From assembly GCF_016654005.1 (NCBI RefSeq), contig NZ_JAEPWN010000002.1:1-64000 (forward strand): a stretch of DNA of 64,000 nucleotides. The letters run 5' to 3'. Shown here one piece after another: positions 16,432 to 25,870 of this stretch (position 1 is the stretch's first letter; each line of letters begins with the position of its first letter). Below the pieces are notes generated by a model. It ran no database searches. It saw nothing but the letters and a program-made list of their open reading frames with translations, and was not told the origin of the DNA. The position numbers and the translations under genes are program-made. The DNA comes from Brevundimonas nasdae. GTDB lineage: Bacteria; Pseudomonadota; Alphaproteobacteria; Caulobacterales; Caulobacteraceae.

Positions 16432-17808
16432 TCAGCCGCCGGGGAAGATCATCCGCACCCTCATGCCAGGATGACTGTTCTCCAGGATCAGCTCGCCCCG
16501 GTGCAGATCCACGATGGCTGCCACCATGGAGAGGCCGAGGCCGGATCCCACGGTGTTGCGGCTGCGATCGAGGCGGTAGAACCGGCGGGTCAGTTTCGAC
16601 ATCTCTTCCGCAGGCGCGCCCGGCCCGTTGTCGGTCACGCTGAGTTCGACCTGTTCGTCCAGCGCATGCACGGCGATGACGATCGCTCCACCGGGTCCGC
16701 CGTGGGTGATGGCGTTGTCGATGAGGCTCGCCACGACCTGCGCCAGCATCGTCGGGTCGCCGGACATGATGGCCGGGCCGTCAGCCTGCACCGTCAGAGC
16801 CCCTCCCCCCTCTTCGGCAGCCGGCCGGTAGGCTTCCACGACGTCGCCGACGATCTCGGTCAGGTTCATCACGATGAACCGCCGCTCGGCTCCACCCTCG
16901 ATCTGCGCCAGGCGAAGCAGCGCGCTGAAGATCTCCAGCAGACGGTCCGTATCCCCGATCGCTTCCGCCAGCAGCCCGTCTCTCTGGCTGGCATCGGCCT
17001 GCTGCGCTTCCTCGAGCGTATTGCGCAGCCGGGTCAGCGGGGTTCGCAAGTCGTGGGCGACATCGGAGGAGACCTGCCGCAAGGCGACCATGGCGTCTTC
17101 CACCCGCTCCAGCATGACGTTCAGTATGTCGGCCAGATCGTCGAATTCCCGTCCGAGGCCCAGCGAAGGCAGCCGCTCGCTCAGATCGCCCCGCATGACC
17201 TTCTCGGCGGCCGCGCCGACCGCCTTCAGGCGATTGAGAAGGATCAGCCCCGCGGCGACGCCGCCGAGCAGGGCCAGCAACACCATGGCCGATCCACCCC
17301 AGACGGCCAGCTTGTGAAGCCATTCCCGAAGCTCCGACAGGGCGTAGTCGTCCCTGCCGACCGCAATGAAGGTGCCATCGGAGGCGCGATCGGTCAGGAC
17401 GATGAGGTTGATATTGTAGGGATCCGGACCCGGCTGTTCCTCACGGGTCGGAATACGCAGCTCACCCCATCCGGAGATCGTCTCCACCGCGCGCGGCAGG
17501 CCCGCGTCCAGCCGCTCGCCGGTCGGTGCGATCACCACATAGCTGAAGCGCTCCGGAAGCCCCCCCTCCACATGCTCTCGAAGCGCCGAAATCAGGGCGA
17601 GGCCGCCCTCGGCGTTAGCGTCCGCCTTCAGGACCGCCATCTGATCGCGCAGCGCATCGCGGGCGGTCTCCTCGGCGAAATCGGCGACCGCGAGATCCAG
17701 TACGACCAGCAACGCCGCCGAACCGATGCCGAAGATCGTCGCAAACAGAACCGCCAGCCGGAAGGTGGTGGTCTGCCAAAGTCGCGCCCGCGGCCTATTC
17801 CGGTTCAT
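16432..17808 (-). CDS. Two-component sensor histidine kinase
   Basis: Membrane kinase of 458 aa. TM1 is at about 15-38, a periplasmic sensor region at about 40-160, and TM2 at about 165-190. HAMP follows, then the HisKA box with SSDVAHDLRTPLTRL (phospho-acceptor His near 255), and the ATPase domain with N (SLIDNAITHG), G1 (DNGPGAP) and G2 (GSGLGLSMV). Its start overlaps the upstream response regulator gene by 14 bp. It likely senses an envelope or metal signal for the neighbouring efflux genes, an inference from position. Confidence 0.9.
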   Translation of the reverse strand: MNRNRPRARLWQTTTFRLAVLFATIFGIGSAALLVVLDLAVADFAEETARDALRDQMAVLKADANAEGGLALISALREHVEGGLPERFSYVVIAPTGERLDAGLPRAVETISGWGELRIPTREEQPGPDPYNINLIVLTDRASDGTFIAVGRDDYALSELREWLHKLAVWGGSAMVLLALLGGVAAGLILLNRLKAVGAAAEKVMRGDLSERLPSLGLGREFDDLADILNVMLERVEDAMVALRQVSSDVAHDLRTPLTRLRNTLEEAQQADASQRDGLLAEAIGDTDRLLEIFSALLRLAQIEGGAERRFIVMNLTEIVGDVVEAYRPAAEEGGGALTVQADGPAIMSGDPTMLAQVVASLIDNAITHGGPGGAIVIAVHALDEQVELSVTDNGPGAPAEEMSKLTRRFYRLDRSRNTVGSGLGLSMVAAIVDLHRGELILENSHPGMRVRMIFPGG

Positions 17809-18472
17809 CGATGAGATATCCCACGCCGCGAAGCGTCCGGATCAACTCGGAATCGAAGCCCTTGTCGACCTTCGATCTCAGTCGGCTCACGTGGGCATCG
17901 ACGATGTTGGTCCTCGGGTCGAAGTGGAAGCCCCACAGGTTCTCCAGCAGCATGGTCCGGGTAACCGTCTCACCCACCCTCCGGGCCAGGAACTCCAGCA
18001 GCTTGTATTCTTGAGGCGTCAGATCGATGCGTCTGCCGGCGCGGATCACCCGCCGACGTCGGGTGTCGATCTCGAGGTCCGCGATCCGGATCTGCGTCTC
18101 GATATCGGCCAGAGGCGGTCGCCGCACCAGGGCGTTCAGGCGCGCCAACAGTTCGCTGAACGCGAACGGCTTGACCAGGTAGTCATCGGCGCCGCCCTCC
18201 AGACCCGCGACCCGATCATCGACCGAGCCAAGGGCCGTCAGCAAGAGAACCGGCGCGCGGACGCCTTCGGCGCGAAGCGCTCGCAGAGCCTCCAGACCGG
18301 ACAATCCGGGCAGCATCCGGTCGATGACCAGCACGTCATAGCCCCCGGCCAAGCCGAGATGCAGGCCGTCGTCTCCATTATGGGCCAGATCCGCGGTGTG
18401 GCCGGCCTCTGTCAGCCCCCGCCCGATAAAGGAGGCCGTGCGGGCGTCATCCTCGATAACCAGAACCTTCAC
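17795..18472 (-). CDS. OmpR-family response regulator
   Basis: Response regulator of about 225 aa. The receiver domain has EDD (acidic pocket), the phospho-acceptor Asp in VLVIDRMLPG, the switch Thr in LLLTALG and Lys in YLVKPFAF. A winged-helix output domain follows (LTPQEYKLLEFL to the C-terminus). The GTG at 18472 gives the canonical start MKVLVIEDD; an ATG at 18508 would add 12 residues unlike the family. Divergent from the RND efflux operon and co-transcribed with the kinase, so it is the probable regulator of that operon. Confidence 0.9.
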   Translation of the reverse strand: MKVLVIEDDARTASFIGRGLTEAGHTADLAHNGDDGLHLGLAGGYDVLVIDRMLPGLSGLEALRALRAEGVRAPVLLLTALGSVDDRVAGLEGGADDYLVKPFAFSELLARLNALVRRPPLADIETQIRIADLEIDTRRRRVIRAGRRIDLTPQEYKLLEFLARRVGETVTRTMLLENLWGFHFDPRTNIVDAHVSRLRSKVDKGFDSELIRTLRGVGYLIDEPE

Positions 18473-18628
18473 GTCGCGCCTCAGCCGCCTGCTTCGACAG
18501 TTATCCAATCATGCGGATGCGCGGGGCGAAAGGACCACACGGCCTCTCTGCGACGGTTTTAACGGGGCCGTCACACTACGCGTAAACGCACCGCGCTAGG
18601 GCTGGCGGATCGTCCCGAAAGACTGTCC

Positions 18629-20014
18629 GTGACCGCTTTTCGCCGCGTCTTCCTGCCTCTGTCGCACACGGTCGTGCTGATCGCCGCCGTGGGCGCAACT
18701 CTGTCCGCCTGTACGACGTATCGACCCGCTCCCATTGATCCGGCCGTCACGGCTCAGGCCTTCCAGGATCGCCGGGCAGACTGGCCTGCCGGGCGCATCA
18801 TGAGCGAAGCCGAGGCGCTGGAACTCGCGCTGGTCAATGCGCCCTCCGTCCATCAAGCCAAGGCCGCCTACGCTTCTGCGGTGGCCGCCTCGCGTACAGC
18901 GCGGGTGGGGTCCGCCTGGACCCTGACGCTGACCGCCGAGTACTCGAGTCAGGCCGACCCCCAGCATCCCTGGCTGTTCGGCGGCGCTGTCGACGTCCCG
19001 GTCGATGCCGGCACACGCCGCGAAGCGCGACTGGATAGCGCGGATCTCGCCGTCCTGAAGGCCCGCTACGACGTGGCCGAAGCGGTGTGGGCCGTCCGCA
19101 CCGCGCTCCGCCGGGCGCTTCTGGACCGCACGGTCGCCCGGCAGGAAATCGCATTGGCCTCAGCCCAGGTAGCGTTGCGAGAACAGCGCGGCGCGGCCAT
19201 GGAACGCCGGGTCGCGATCGGTGAGGATGGACGATCCGTGGCGTTGGCGGCGCAGAGCGACCACGCTTTGGCCCGCCAGCGACTGACGACCGCTCGGGGC
19301 GCCGAGGCCCAGTCGACAGCGGCCCTCGCCGCCGCTCTCGGACTGCCAGTTGAGGCTGTCGCCGATCTAGAGGTGACGGTCGATCCGGCCATTGCGCCCC
19401 CCACTCCTGCCGAGCTTCGCGGCGCCCGGCTGGACGCCGCCACGGCTCGCGCGGACGTCCTGAAGGCGGTCATCGACTATGATCTGGCCGAACAGGCCTT
19501 GCGTCAGGCGGTAGCGGGCCAGTACCCCTCGGTGACCCTGAGCCCCGGTTACACCTGGGAGCGCGGCGTCGCCAAACTGCCCTTCAATCTCGGGCTGTCG
19601 TTGCCCCCGCCCGATCTGAACCAGGCCACAATCCGCGAAGCGGAGGCTCGCAGGGCCGAAGCGGGCAAGGCGCTGGAGAGCGTCCAGGCCGCCGTGTACG
19701 CCCAGACGGATGCAGCGGTCGAAGCCCTGCGGGCGGCGGACGACAGCCTGATCCAGTTGCGGGGCCGGGACCTGCCGCTGGCCCAGCGGTCCGAGCGGCT
19801 GACGCAGCGCGCAGTTCAACTGGGCGAGCTTGATCGGACGGACTTGATCGCGGCCCAGGCCGGCGTCCTCGACGTCCGACTCGCGGAAATCGACGCCATG
19901 CGTCTGCGCGCGGCGGCGATCGCCGACCTCGAGGCCGCCATTCGTCGGCCCGCCGATCCTGCCGAACTCATCGTCATCGCGAACGCCATGGCCAGTCTGG
20001 ACGCCAGCTCATGA
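18629..20014 (+). CDS. TolC-type outer-membrane efflux lipoprotein
   Basis: Outer-membrane factor of 461 aa with a GTG start. A lipoprotein signal ends in TLSAC (Cys28). Two repeated OEP segments rich in heptad Ala/Gln/Arg helices follow, typical of the periplasmic alpha-barrel. It forms the exit channel for the RND pump encoded by the next two genes. It overlaps the adaptor gene by 4 bp. The GTG start sits in the divergent promoter region with the response regulator gene. Confidence 0.85.
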   Translation: MTAFRRVFLPLSHTVVLIAAVGATLSACTTYRPAPIDPAVTAQAFQDRRADWPAGRIMSEAEALELALVNAPSVHQAKAAYASAVAASRTARVGSAWTLTLTAEYSSQADPQHPWLFGGAVDVPVDAGTRREARLDSADLAVLKARYDVAEAVWAVRTALRRALLDRTVARQEIALASAQVALREQRGAAMERRVAIGEDGRSVALAAQSDHALARQRLTTARGAEAQSTAALAAALGLPVEAVADLEVTVDPAIAPPTPAELRGARLDAATARADVLKAVIDYDLAEQALRQAVAGQYPSVTLSPGYTWERGVAKLPFNLGLSLPPPDLNQATIREAEARRAEAGKALESVQAAVYAQTDAAVEALRAADDSLIQLRGRDLPLAQRSERLTQRAVQLGELDRTDLIAAQAGVLDVRLAEIDAMRLRAAAIADLEAAIRRPADPAELIVIANAMASLDASS

Positions 20015-20934
20015 TGCTTCAACGTCTGGGGCACGCAGCCCCGATCGCCGCCCTCGCCGTCGTTTTGTTGCTGGGCGCCGCGCCGGCCGCTCCGGCGCCG
20101 GCCGCCGCGCCGAAAGCGGCCCTGACCTCCGTACAGCAGGCGAGACTGGCCGTCCGGACGGCGCCTCTGGAAGCCATGAGCTGGGCGCCGGGCGCCACCG
20201 GCTATGCCCGGGTGATCGACCCCGTTCCGCTGGCGACGCTGGAAGCCGACCTCACAGCCGCGCTCGCCGCGGCAGGCGCCTCTCGCGCCGAGGCGTCGCG
20301 CGCCCGCATCCTCGCTTCGGAAGATCAGTTGGTGGCGGCCAAAGTCGCCGAGGCCGCAGCCGCCCAGGCCACGGCCGATCAGTCCCGGGTCTCGCTCCTG
20401 CGGACGAGACTGGGTCTGGAGTGGGGACCAGCGCTTGGGGCGCTCAGCGACGGCCAGCGTCGCGCCCTGGTGGCCTCTATCGCGCGCGGTGAGGCGGCCC
20501 TCCTTCGCATCGATGGTCCCAACACGCCGTTGAGCGGTACGGTCACGCTCGATCTCGGGCCGAACGGTCTGGTCCCGGCGCGGGTGCTCGGCGCGGCGCG
20601 CACCGCCGATGTCCGCCTGCAATCTTCGGGCAGCCTCGCCTTGGCCTCCGGCAACCAGGCGCGGCGCCTCGCCACCGGGCTTGTCGTGCCCGTCCGGTTG
20701 CCCGCCGGCGCCGGATCAGCCGGCGTCTTTGTGCCGGACTCGGCGGTGCTGCGGGCCGAGGGCGAGAGTTGGGTCTATGTCCGGACAGCCCCGGACGCCT
20801 TTGAACGCCGCGCGCTCGGCTCTGTCGCGGCCGTCGATCGGGGACTGTTCGCCGGATCGGGCGTGCGCCCTGGAGAAATCGTCGCGATCCGCGGCGCGTC
20901 GGCCCTGTATGCGGCGGAACTGGCGGGGTCCTGA
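20011..20934 (+). CDS. RND periplasmic adaptor (membrane fusion) protein, short form
   Basis: Secreted protein of 307 aa with an N-terminal signal (about 1-35, ending in APAAAP). It has a coiled Ala-rich hairpin (about 75-130) and a beta-barrel/membrane-proximal part near VPDSAVLRAEGESWVYVRT. It is shorter than usual CusB/CzcB adaptors (about 400 aa) and shows no His/Met-rich metal site. It links the inner-membrane pump to the TolC-type channel. The gene is nested in the operon with a 4-bp overlap upstream and a 3-bp gap downstream. Confidence 0.8.
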   Translation: MMLQRLGHAAPIAALAVVLLLGAAPAAPAPAAAPKAALTSVQQARLAVRTAPLEAMSWAPGATGYARVIDPVPLATLEADLTAALAAAGASRAEASRARILASEDQLVAAKVAEAAAAQATADQSRVSLLRTRLGLEWGPALGALSDGQRRALVASIARGEAALLRIDGPNTPLSGTVTLDLGPNGLVPARVLGAARTADVRLQSSGSLALASGNQARRLATGLVVPVRLPAGAGSAGVFVPDSAVLRAEGESWVYVRTAPDAFERRALGSVAAVDRGLFAGSGVRPGEIVAIRGASALYAAELAGS

Positions 20935-20937
20935 TCC

Positions 20938-23900
20938 ATGCTCAACGCCGTCGTCGCCTGGTCCCTGGACCGGGCCCGCATCGTCCTCGCAGCCGCCGCC
21001 CTTGTGCTGCTCTTCGGCGGCCTGACCCTGACCCGGGCGTCCTACGATGTCTTTCCCGAGTTCGTGCCCGCCCAAGCCGAGGTGCAGACCGAGGCCCCGG
21101 GCCTGACCGCCGAGCAGGTCGAACAGTTGGTGACACGCCCGATCGAACAGGCGGTCGCGGGCGCCGCCGGGGTCGAAGTCGTGCGGTCGGAATCGACCCA
21201 AGGCATTTCCATCGTATCCATTACCTTCAAGGACGGTGCCGACCCCTATCGGTCCCGCCAGATCGTCGCCGAGGCGCTGGGCGAAGCGTCGAGCGGCCTG
21301 CCCGCCGCCGCCGGCGCGCCCAAGGTGGCGCCCCTGACGTCGTCGACCATGGACCTGCTCAAGGTCGGCTTCACCAGCGATCGGCTGACGCCAGCCGAGC
21401 TGCGGGATCTCGTCCAGTGGACCGTCCGCCCCCGATTGCTCTCCGCGCCGGGTGTCGCACGGGCCACGGTCTATGGCGGGGAGGCGCGCCGCATCGAGGT
21501 TCGCGTCCGCCCTTCTGACCTCGCCCTGCGGGAGCTGGGCTTTTCCGACATCATCACGGCCGCCCAGGGTGCGACGGGCGTGACCGGCGGCGGTTTCATC
21601 GACACCGCAGAACAGCGGATCCTGATCGAGACGCAAGGACAGGCCGCGACCGCGGCCGAGGTCGGGGCAGCGCAGATCACGACGGTGGACGGAGTGGTCC
21701 TGCGCCTGTCCGATGTGGCCGACGTGGTCGACGGCATGGCTCCGCTGAATGGCGATGCCCTGATGATGGGCCGCCCCGGCGTCCTGGTCAGCCTGTCGAG
21801 CCAGTACGGCGCCAACACCCTGACGGCCACCCGAGAACTCGAGAAAGCGCTGGCCGAGCTAAAGCCTACGCTCGACGCCGCCGGGGTCACGGTCAACGCG
21901 GACCTGCATCGCCCGGCCAACTTCATCGAGGCTGCTCTGCGCGGCATCGTCGACGATCTGGTCATCGGCGCCCTGCTGATCGCGGCCGTGTTGTTCGTCT
22001 TTCTACGCAATGGCCGTGCGGTGTTGATCTCATTCCTCAGCATCCCCCTGTCCCTGCTGATCGCCGTCGTGGTGCTCGACCGCATGGGCCTGACGGTGAA
22101 CACCATGACCCTGGGCGGCCTGGCCGTGGCGCTCGGTGTCGTCGTCGACGACGCCGTCATCGATGTGGAGAATATCGTCCGGCGTCTCAGAACCCGCGAC
22201 GGCGGCGAACCGGCGGCGGCGACCATCCTCAAGGCCTCGCTCGAGGTGCGGGCTCCGGTGATCTACGCGACCCTGGTCGTGGCTCTTGTCCTGTCGCCGG
22301 TCCTGTTCCTTCACGGCCTGCAGGGCGCGTTCTTCAGCCCTCTGGCCGCCGCCTTCATCCTCGCCACCCTCGCCTCCCTCGCGGTTGCCGTGGTGGTGAC
22401 CCCGGCGCTCAGCCTGCTGCTGCTTCGATCGGCGCGTCTTCCCGAGGAACCCCGCGTGCTGGCGCGGCTCAAGGATCGCCACGCCGGTCTGCTGGGACGC
22501 ATCTCCGCCCGTCCCCGCAGCGCTGTGATCGTTTCCGTAGCGGCCCTTCTGATGTCGGCGACCGGCTTCGCCCTGTTCAACAGCGAGCTTCTGCCGGCCT
22601 TCCGCGAAGGCCATTTCGTGCTCGGCATCGCCGCCCGGCCGGGCGCTTCTCTCGCGGTGATGCGCACCTATGGCAAGGCCATCACCCGTGATCTTCTGGC
22701 GGTGCGCGGCATCCAGTCCGTCGAACAACAGATCGGCCGTGCCCAAGGCGGCGAGGACACCTGGGGCACGGAACGCAGCGAGTTCCATGTCGAGCTCGAG
22801 CCCGGCCTCTCCGGCGCCCGGCAGGATCAGATCCAGGCGCGCATCCAGGAGATTCTCGCCAGCTATCCCGGACTTGAGACCGAAGTGCTCACCTTCCTGG
22901 GCGATCGGATCGGCGAGTCCCTGAGCGGCGAGACCGCCAGTCTGGTGGTCAACGTCTATGGCGGGGACCTCGACAAGATCGATCAGGCCGCCAGCGACAT
23001 CAGCACGGTGCTGGGCAAGATTCCGGGCGCGACGGACGTCCAGCTGGGAACGCCGCCGTCCACCCCCGCTGTGCGCGTCGAGCTCGACCTGCCCGCGCTG
23101 GCGCGTTACGGCCTGTCCCCGGCCGAGGCCCTGAACACCGTCCAGACCGCCTATCAGGGCGCGATCCCGGCCCAGATCTATGGCCTGGATCGCGCCATCG
23201 ACATCGCGGTCACCACCCCGCCCTCACTGCGCAATCAGCCGGAAGCCGTCGGGGACCTGCTCCTTCGCTCGTCCTCGGGGGCCGTCGTCCCGCTGCGCCA
23301 GGTCGCGGACGTGCGACTGGCGGAAAGCCGCACCGTCATCGCTCACAATGGAGGCCGCCCGGTCCAGACCGTGACCGCCAATCCTGCGCCCGGCGATGTG
23401 GCGCGCGTGACAAGGGCCGCACAGACCGCGATCTCCTCGCAGGTCAGGCTTCCGCAGGGCGTCTACGTCGAATACGCCGGGGCGGCGGCCGGGGCGGCCT
23501 CCGCGCGCAATGACCTGCTGCTCAACACGGCGATCGCCGTAGTCGGCGTCGTGGTCTTGCTGCTGCTGGCCTTCCGCAGCGGACGCGCCGTCGGCCTGAT
23601 CCTCGGAACCGCGCCGGGCGCTCTGGTCGGAGGCGTGATCGCCGTCGCCCTGACCGGCGCAAGCCTCTCGCTGGGCGCCCTGGTCGGCTTCGTGGCTCTC
23701 TTCGGCATCGCGTCCCGAAACGCCATCCTGCTCATTTCCCATGCCGAGCACCTGGTGTCGCACGAGGGTGAGGCCTGGTCACTGGAGACGGTGATCCTGG
23801 CGGCGCGGGAGCGGCTGACGCCGATCGTGATGACAGCGCTCGTCACCGGCCTCGGCATCCTGCCGCTGGCTCTGCAGACCGGTCAGGCCGGACGCGAGAT

Positions 23901-24051
23901 CCAGGGCCCGATGGCCATCGTCATCCTCGGCGGCCTGATCTCCTCGACCCTGATGACCCTGCTCGTCCTGCCGGCGCTGATCTGGCGCTTCTGGCGCCCC
24001 CTGCCCGCGAAGGCGGCTCCCGCAACTCGCCTCCAGGAGGCTATCGCCTGA
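20938..24051 (+). CDS. Heavy-metal-type RND efflux transporter (CusA/CzcA-like)
   Basis: Inner-membrane proton-driven pump of 1037 aa with twelve transmembrane segments and two large periplasmic loops. The TM4 region ALGVVVDDAVIDVENIVRR aligns with the HME-RND signature DFGxxxDGAVVxxEN. It keeps the second acidic position and the Glu, but the first Asp (Asp402 of CzcA) is Ala. This casts some doubt on classical metal export; the substrate may differ. It forms a tripartite pump with the two upstream gene products. The start of the DedA-like gene overlaps its stop by 1 bp. Confidence 0.88.
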   Translation: MLNAVVAWSLDRARIVLAAAALVLLFGGLTLTRASYDVFPEFVPAQAEVQTEAPGLTAEQVEQLVTRPIEQAVAGAAGVEVVRSESTQGISIVSITFKDGADPYRSRQIVAEALGEASSGLPAAAGAPKVAPLTSSTMDLLKVGFTSDRLTPAELRDLVQWTVRPRLLSAPGVARATVYGGEARRIEVRVRPSDLALRELGFSDIITAAQGATGVTGGGFIDTAEQRILIETQGQAATAAEVGAAQITTVDGVVLRLSDVADVVDGMAPLNGDALMMGRPGVLVSLSSQYGANTLTATRELEKALAELKPTLDAAGVTVNADLHRPANFIEAALRGIVDDLVIGALLIAAVLFVFLRNGRAVLISFLSIPLSLLIAVVVLDRMGLTVNTMTLGGLAVALGVVVDDAVIDVENIVRRLRTRDGGEPAAATILKASLEVRAPVIYATLVVALVLSPVLFLHGLQGAFFSPLAAAFILATLASLAVAVVVTPALSLLLLRSARLPEEPRVLARLKDRHAGLLGRISARPRSAVIVSVAALLMSATGFALFNSELLPAFREGHFVLGIAARPGASLAVMRTYGKAITRDLLAVRGIQSVEQQIGRAQGGEDTWGTERSEFHVELEPGLSGARQDQIQARIQEILASYPGLETEVLTFLGDRIGESLSGETASLVVNVYGGDLDKIDQAASDISTVLGKIPGATDVQLGTPPSTPAVRVELDLPALARYGLSPAEALNTVQTAYQGAIPAQIYGLDRAIDIAVTTPPSLRNQPEAVGDLLLRSSSGAVVPLRQVADVRLAESRTVIAHNGGRPVQTVTANPAPGDVARVTRAAQTAISSQVRLPQGVYVEYAGAAAGAASARNDLLLNTAIAVVGVVVLLLLAFRSGRAVGLILGTAPGALVGGVIAVALTGASLSLGALVGFVALFGIASRNAILLISHAEHLVSHEGEAWSLETVILAARERLTPIVMTALVTGLGILPLALQTGQAGREIQGPMAIVILGGLISSTLMTLLVLPALIWRFWRPLPAKAAPATRLQEAIA

Positions 24052-24665
24052 TGTTCGACCTCATCATCCAGATCATCACCGTGACCGGCGTGCTCGGCGT
24101 GCTCATCCTGATGTTCGCCGAGAACATCTTTCCGCCAATCCCGTCCGAGCTGATCATGCCTCTGGCGGGCTTCGCCGCCGCGCGCGGGGACATGAACTTC
24201 TTCCTCGCGGTGACGGCCGGCACGCTCGGCGCCGCCGCGGGCGCGGCCATCTGGTACGAACTCGGCCGTCGCATCGGCGCGGATCGGCTCAGCGCCTGGT
24301 CGTCGCGACACGGTCGCTGGCTCACCCTCACACCGAAGGATATCGACCGCTCGACCCGGTTCTTTCAACGGTTCGGCGCACCGGCGGTCTTTTTCGGCCG
24401 GCTCCTGCCCATCGTCCGGACCTGGATTTCGATTCCGGCCGGGGTCGCGGACATGCGGCCCGCCCCGTTCCTCGGTTGGACTCTGCTCGGCACAGCCATC
24501 TTCACCTTCGCCCTGACCGCCGCCGGCTATGCGCTGGAAAGCCAGTACGAACGGGTCGCCAGCTGGCTCGATCCGATCACGACCTTCCTGCTCGTCGCCG
24601 GCGTCGTCACCTGGATCTGGCGGGTCATCGTCTTCCCGCGACAACAGGCAAACCGCAATGACTAG
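24051..24665 (+). CDS. DedA-family membrane protein
   Basis: Protein of 204 aa with the SNARE-associated/DedA fold. It has an ENIFPPIPSELIMPLAGF segment near residues 24-40, a GRLLPIVRTWISIPAG segment near 123-138, and several membrane helices. DedA proteins act as lipid scramblases or transporters (undecaprenyl phosphate or phosphatidylethanolamine) and support envelope stress and drug resistance. It is the last gene of the efflux operon, with a 1-bp overlap upstream and a hairpin downstream. Confidence 0.87.
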   Translation: MFDLIIQIITVTGVLGVLILMFAENIFPPIPSELIMPLAGFAAARGDMNFFLAVTAGTLGAAAGAAIWYELGRRIGADRLSAWSSRHGRWLTLTPKDIDRSTRFFQRFGAPAVFFGRLLPIVRTWISIPAGVADMRPAPFLGWTLLGTAIFTFALTAAGYALESQYERVASWLDPITTFLLVAGVVTWIWRVIVFPRQQANRND

Positions 24666-24686
24666 ATCGGCGACCGCACAGGCGAA

Positions 24687-24718
24687 GAGCCGCAACGCCG
24701 GGGGAAACGTTGCGGCTC
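24687..24718. terminator. Hairpin after efflux operon
   Basis: GAGCCGCAACG (24687-24697) pairs perfectly with CGTTGCGGCTC (24708-24718) around a 10-nt loop. It lies between the convergent ends of the DedA-family and PepSY genes, so it may stop transcription from both sides. No T-run follows on either strand, so efficiency is uncertain. Confidence 0.5.
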
Positions 24719-24740
24719 AACCTACATCGACAGCGCGCCC

Positions 24741-25109
24741 TCAGCGAGCGCCGTCGTCGTCTTCCTCGCCGTCCTCGGCTTCCGCCTGGTCACGATCTTC
24801 GGTCTCAGCCGCGACCGCGAGAATGGAGCCCGAGGTCGCGTCGATCTGGGCTTTCTGTTCGCCGGCCGATCCGACCGTCGTTACATCCCAGACCGGACCG
24901 CTCGCGGCACCCTCGAGAGCGACCTCGACGGCCCGCCCTTGGGTGCGGGCCTCGGCGATCGACACGGCCTGCGACAGCGCGACCGACGCCCGCGCCAGAA
25001 GGGCGGCGTCCTCATTCTGCGGCGCGGCGTGGGTTGTCAGGGCGAGCACGCCTCCGGCGGAACCCGCCAGCGCGACGGCGGCGAGCCCCATCATCTGCAA
25101 CTTCTTCAT
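24741..25109 (-). CDS. Secreted PepSY-domain protein
   Basis: Protein of 122 aa with an N-terminal signal (about 1-29, MKKLQMMGLAAVALAGSAGG). A PepSY-like region at about 42-98 has ALSQAVSIAEARTQGRAVEVAL and then WDVTT with DATSGSIL. A strongly acidic C-terminal tail (EDRDQAEAEDGEEDDD) may bind cations. PepSY proteins are often inhibitors or modulators in the periplasm. It converges on the efflux operon and could be a periplasmic metal or stress partner; this is inference. Confidence 0.75.
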   Translation of the reverse strand: MKKLQMMGLAAVALAGSAGGVLALTTHAAPQNEDAALLARASVALSQAVSIAEARTQGRAVEVALEGAASGPVWDVTTVGSAGEQKAQIDATSGSILAVAAETEDRDQAEAEDGEEDDDGAR

Positions 25110-25243
25110 GCGGTTCTCCTCGCGGACCCGATGTCCGCAAGGAGAACCTGCCCTAAGGCCCCTCCGCCCATCGTTGAGCCAACATTACGAAACCCCGACG
25201 CCACCCTTCGCGTCGCCCACCTCCTGCATCGCCACCTGATCGG

Positions 25244-25870
25244 ATGAAGACCTTGAATACCGCGCGTGACATCCAAAGAACCCAGCTCATCCGAAAGGCC
25301 GTGCTGTTCGTGGCGATCATCGCCGTGATCGCGGTGGCCGCTCTCAGCCAGACGCTGGCCGGCGAAACCGTTTTTCACGAAGCCCTCGAGGCGGTCGGCC
25401 TGTGGCTGATCGTCATCTGCATCGTGGGGAGAGCTTGGTGCTCGCTCTATATCGGTGGACGCAAGAAGGCGGAGATCGTCGATCGCGGTCCTTATTCGCT
25501 GAGCCGCAATCCCCTCTATGTGTTCAGCTTCATGGGCGCTTTCGGCATGGGCGCCCAGACGGGCAGCATCGTTCTCGCCACGGTGTTTCTGCTCATCGCG
25601 GTGATCGTCTTCTACGCCACGGTCAAACGCGAGGAAGTCTGGCTGCTGGCCAACTTCGGCGACGTCTACGCCGCCTATTACGAGCGCACGCCGCGGTTCT
25701 GGCCCAACTTCCGCCTCTGGCGCGACGAGGATCGCCTGGAAGTTCGCCCTGCCTTCTTCCTGCTCACCCTGCGCGACGGTCTGGCGTTCCTGATCGCCAT
25801 TCCCCTGTTTGAGATGGTCGAAACGGCCCAGCAGGCGGGCTGGCTTCACGCTCCGATCGTCCTGCCGTGA
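25244..25870 (+). CDS. Isoprenylcysteine carboxyl methyltransferase-like membrane protein
   Basis: Protein of 208 aa with an N-terminal TM (about 18-36), further TMs around 48-65 and 90-120, and the ICMT/phospholipid methyltransferase signature VDRGPYSLSRNPLY. KREEVWLLANFGDVYAAYYERTPRF matches the family's C-terminal SAM-binding part. The acceptor in bacteria is generally unknown. Its stop overlaps the GTG of the PAP2 gene, so both are coupled and probably act on membrane lipids. Confidence 0.8.
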   Translation: MKTLNTARDIQRTQLIRKAVLFVAIIAVIAVAALSQTLAGETVFHEALEAVGLWLIVICIVGRAWCSLYIGGRKKAEIVDRGPYSLSRNPLYVFSFMGAFGMGAQTGSIVLATVFLLIAVIVFYATVKREEVWLLANFGDVYAAYYERTPRFWPNFRLWRDEDRLEVRPAFFLLTLRDGLAFLIAIPLFEMVETAQQAGWLHAPIVLP

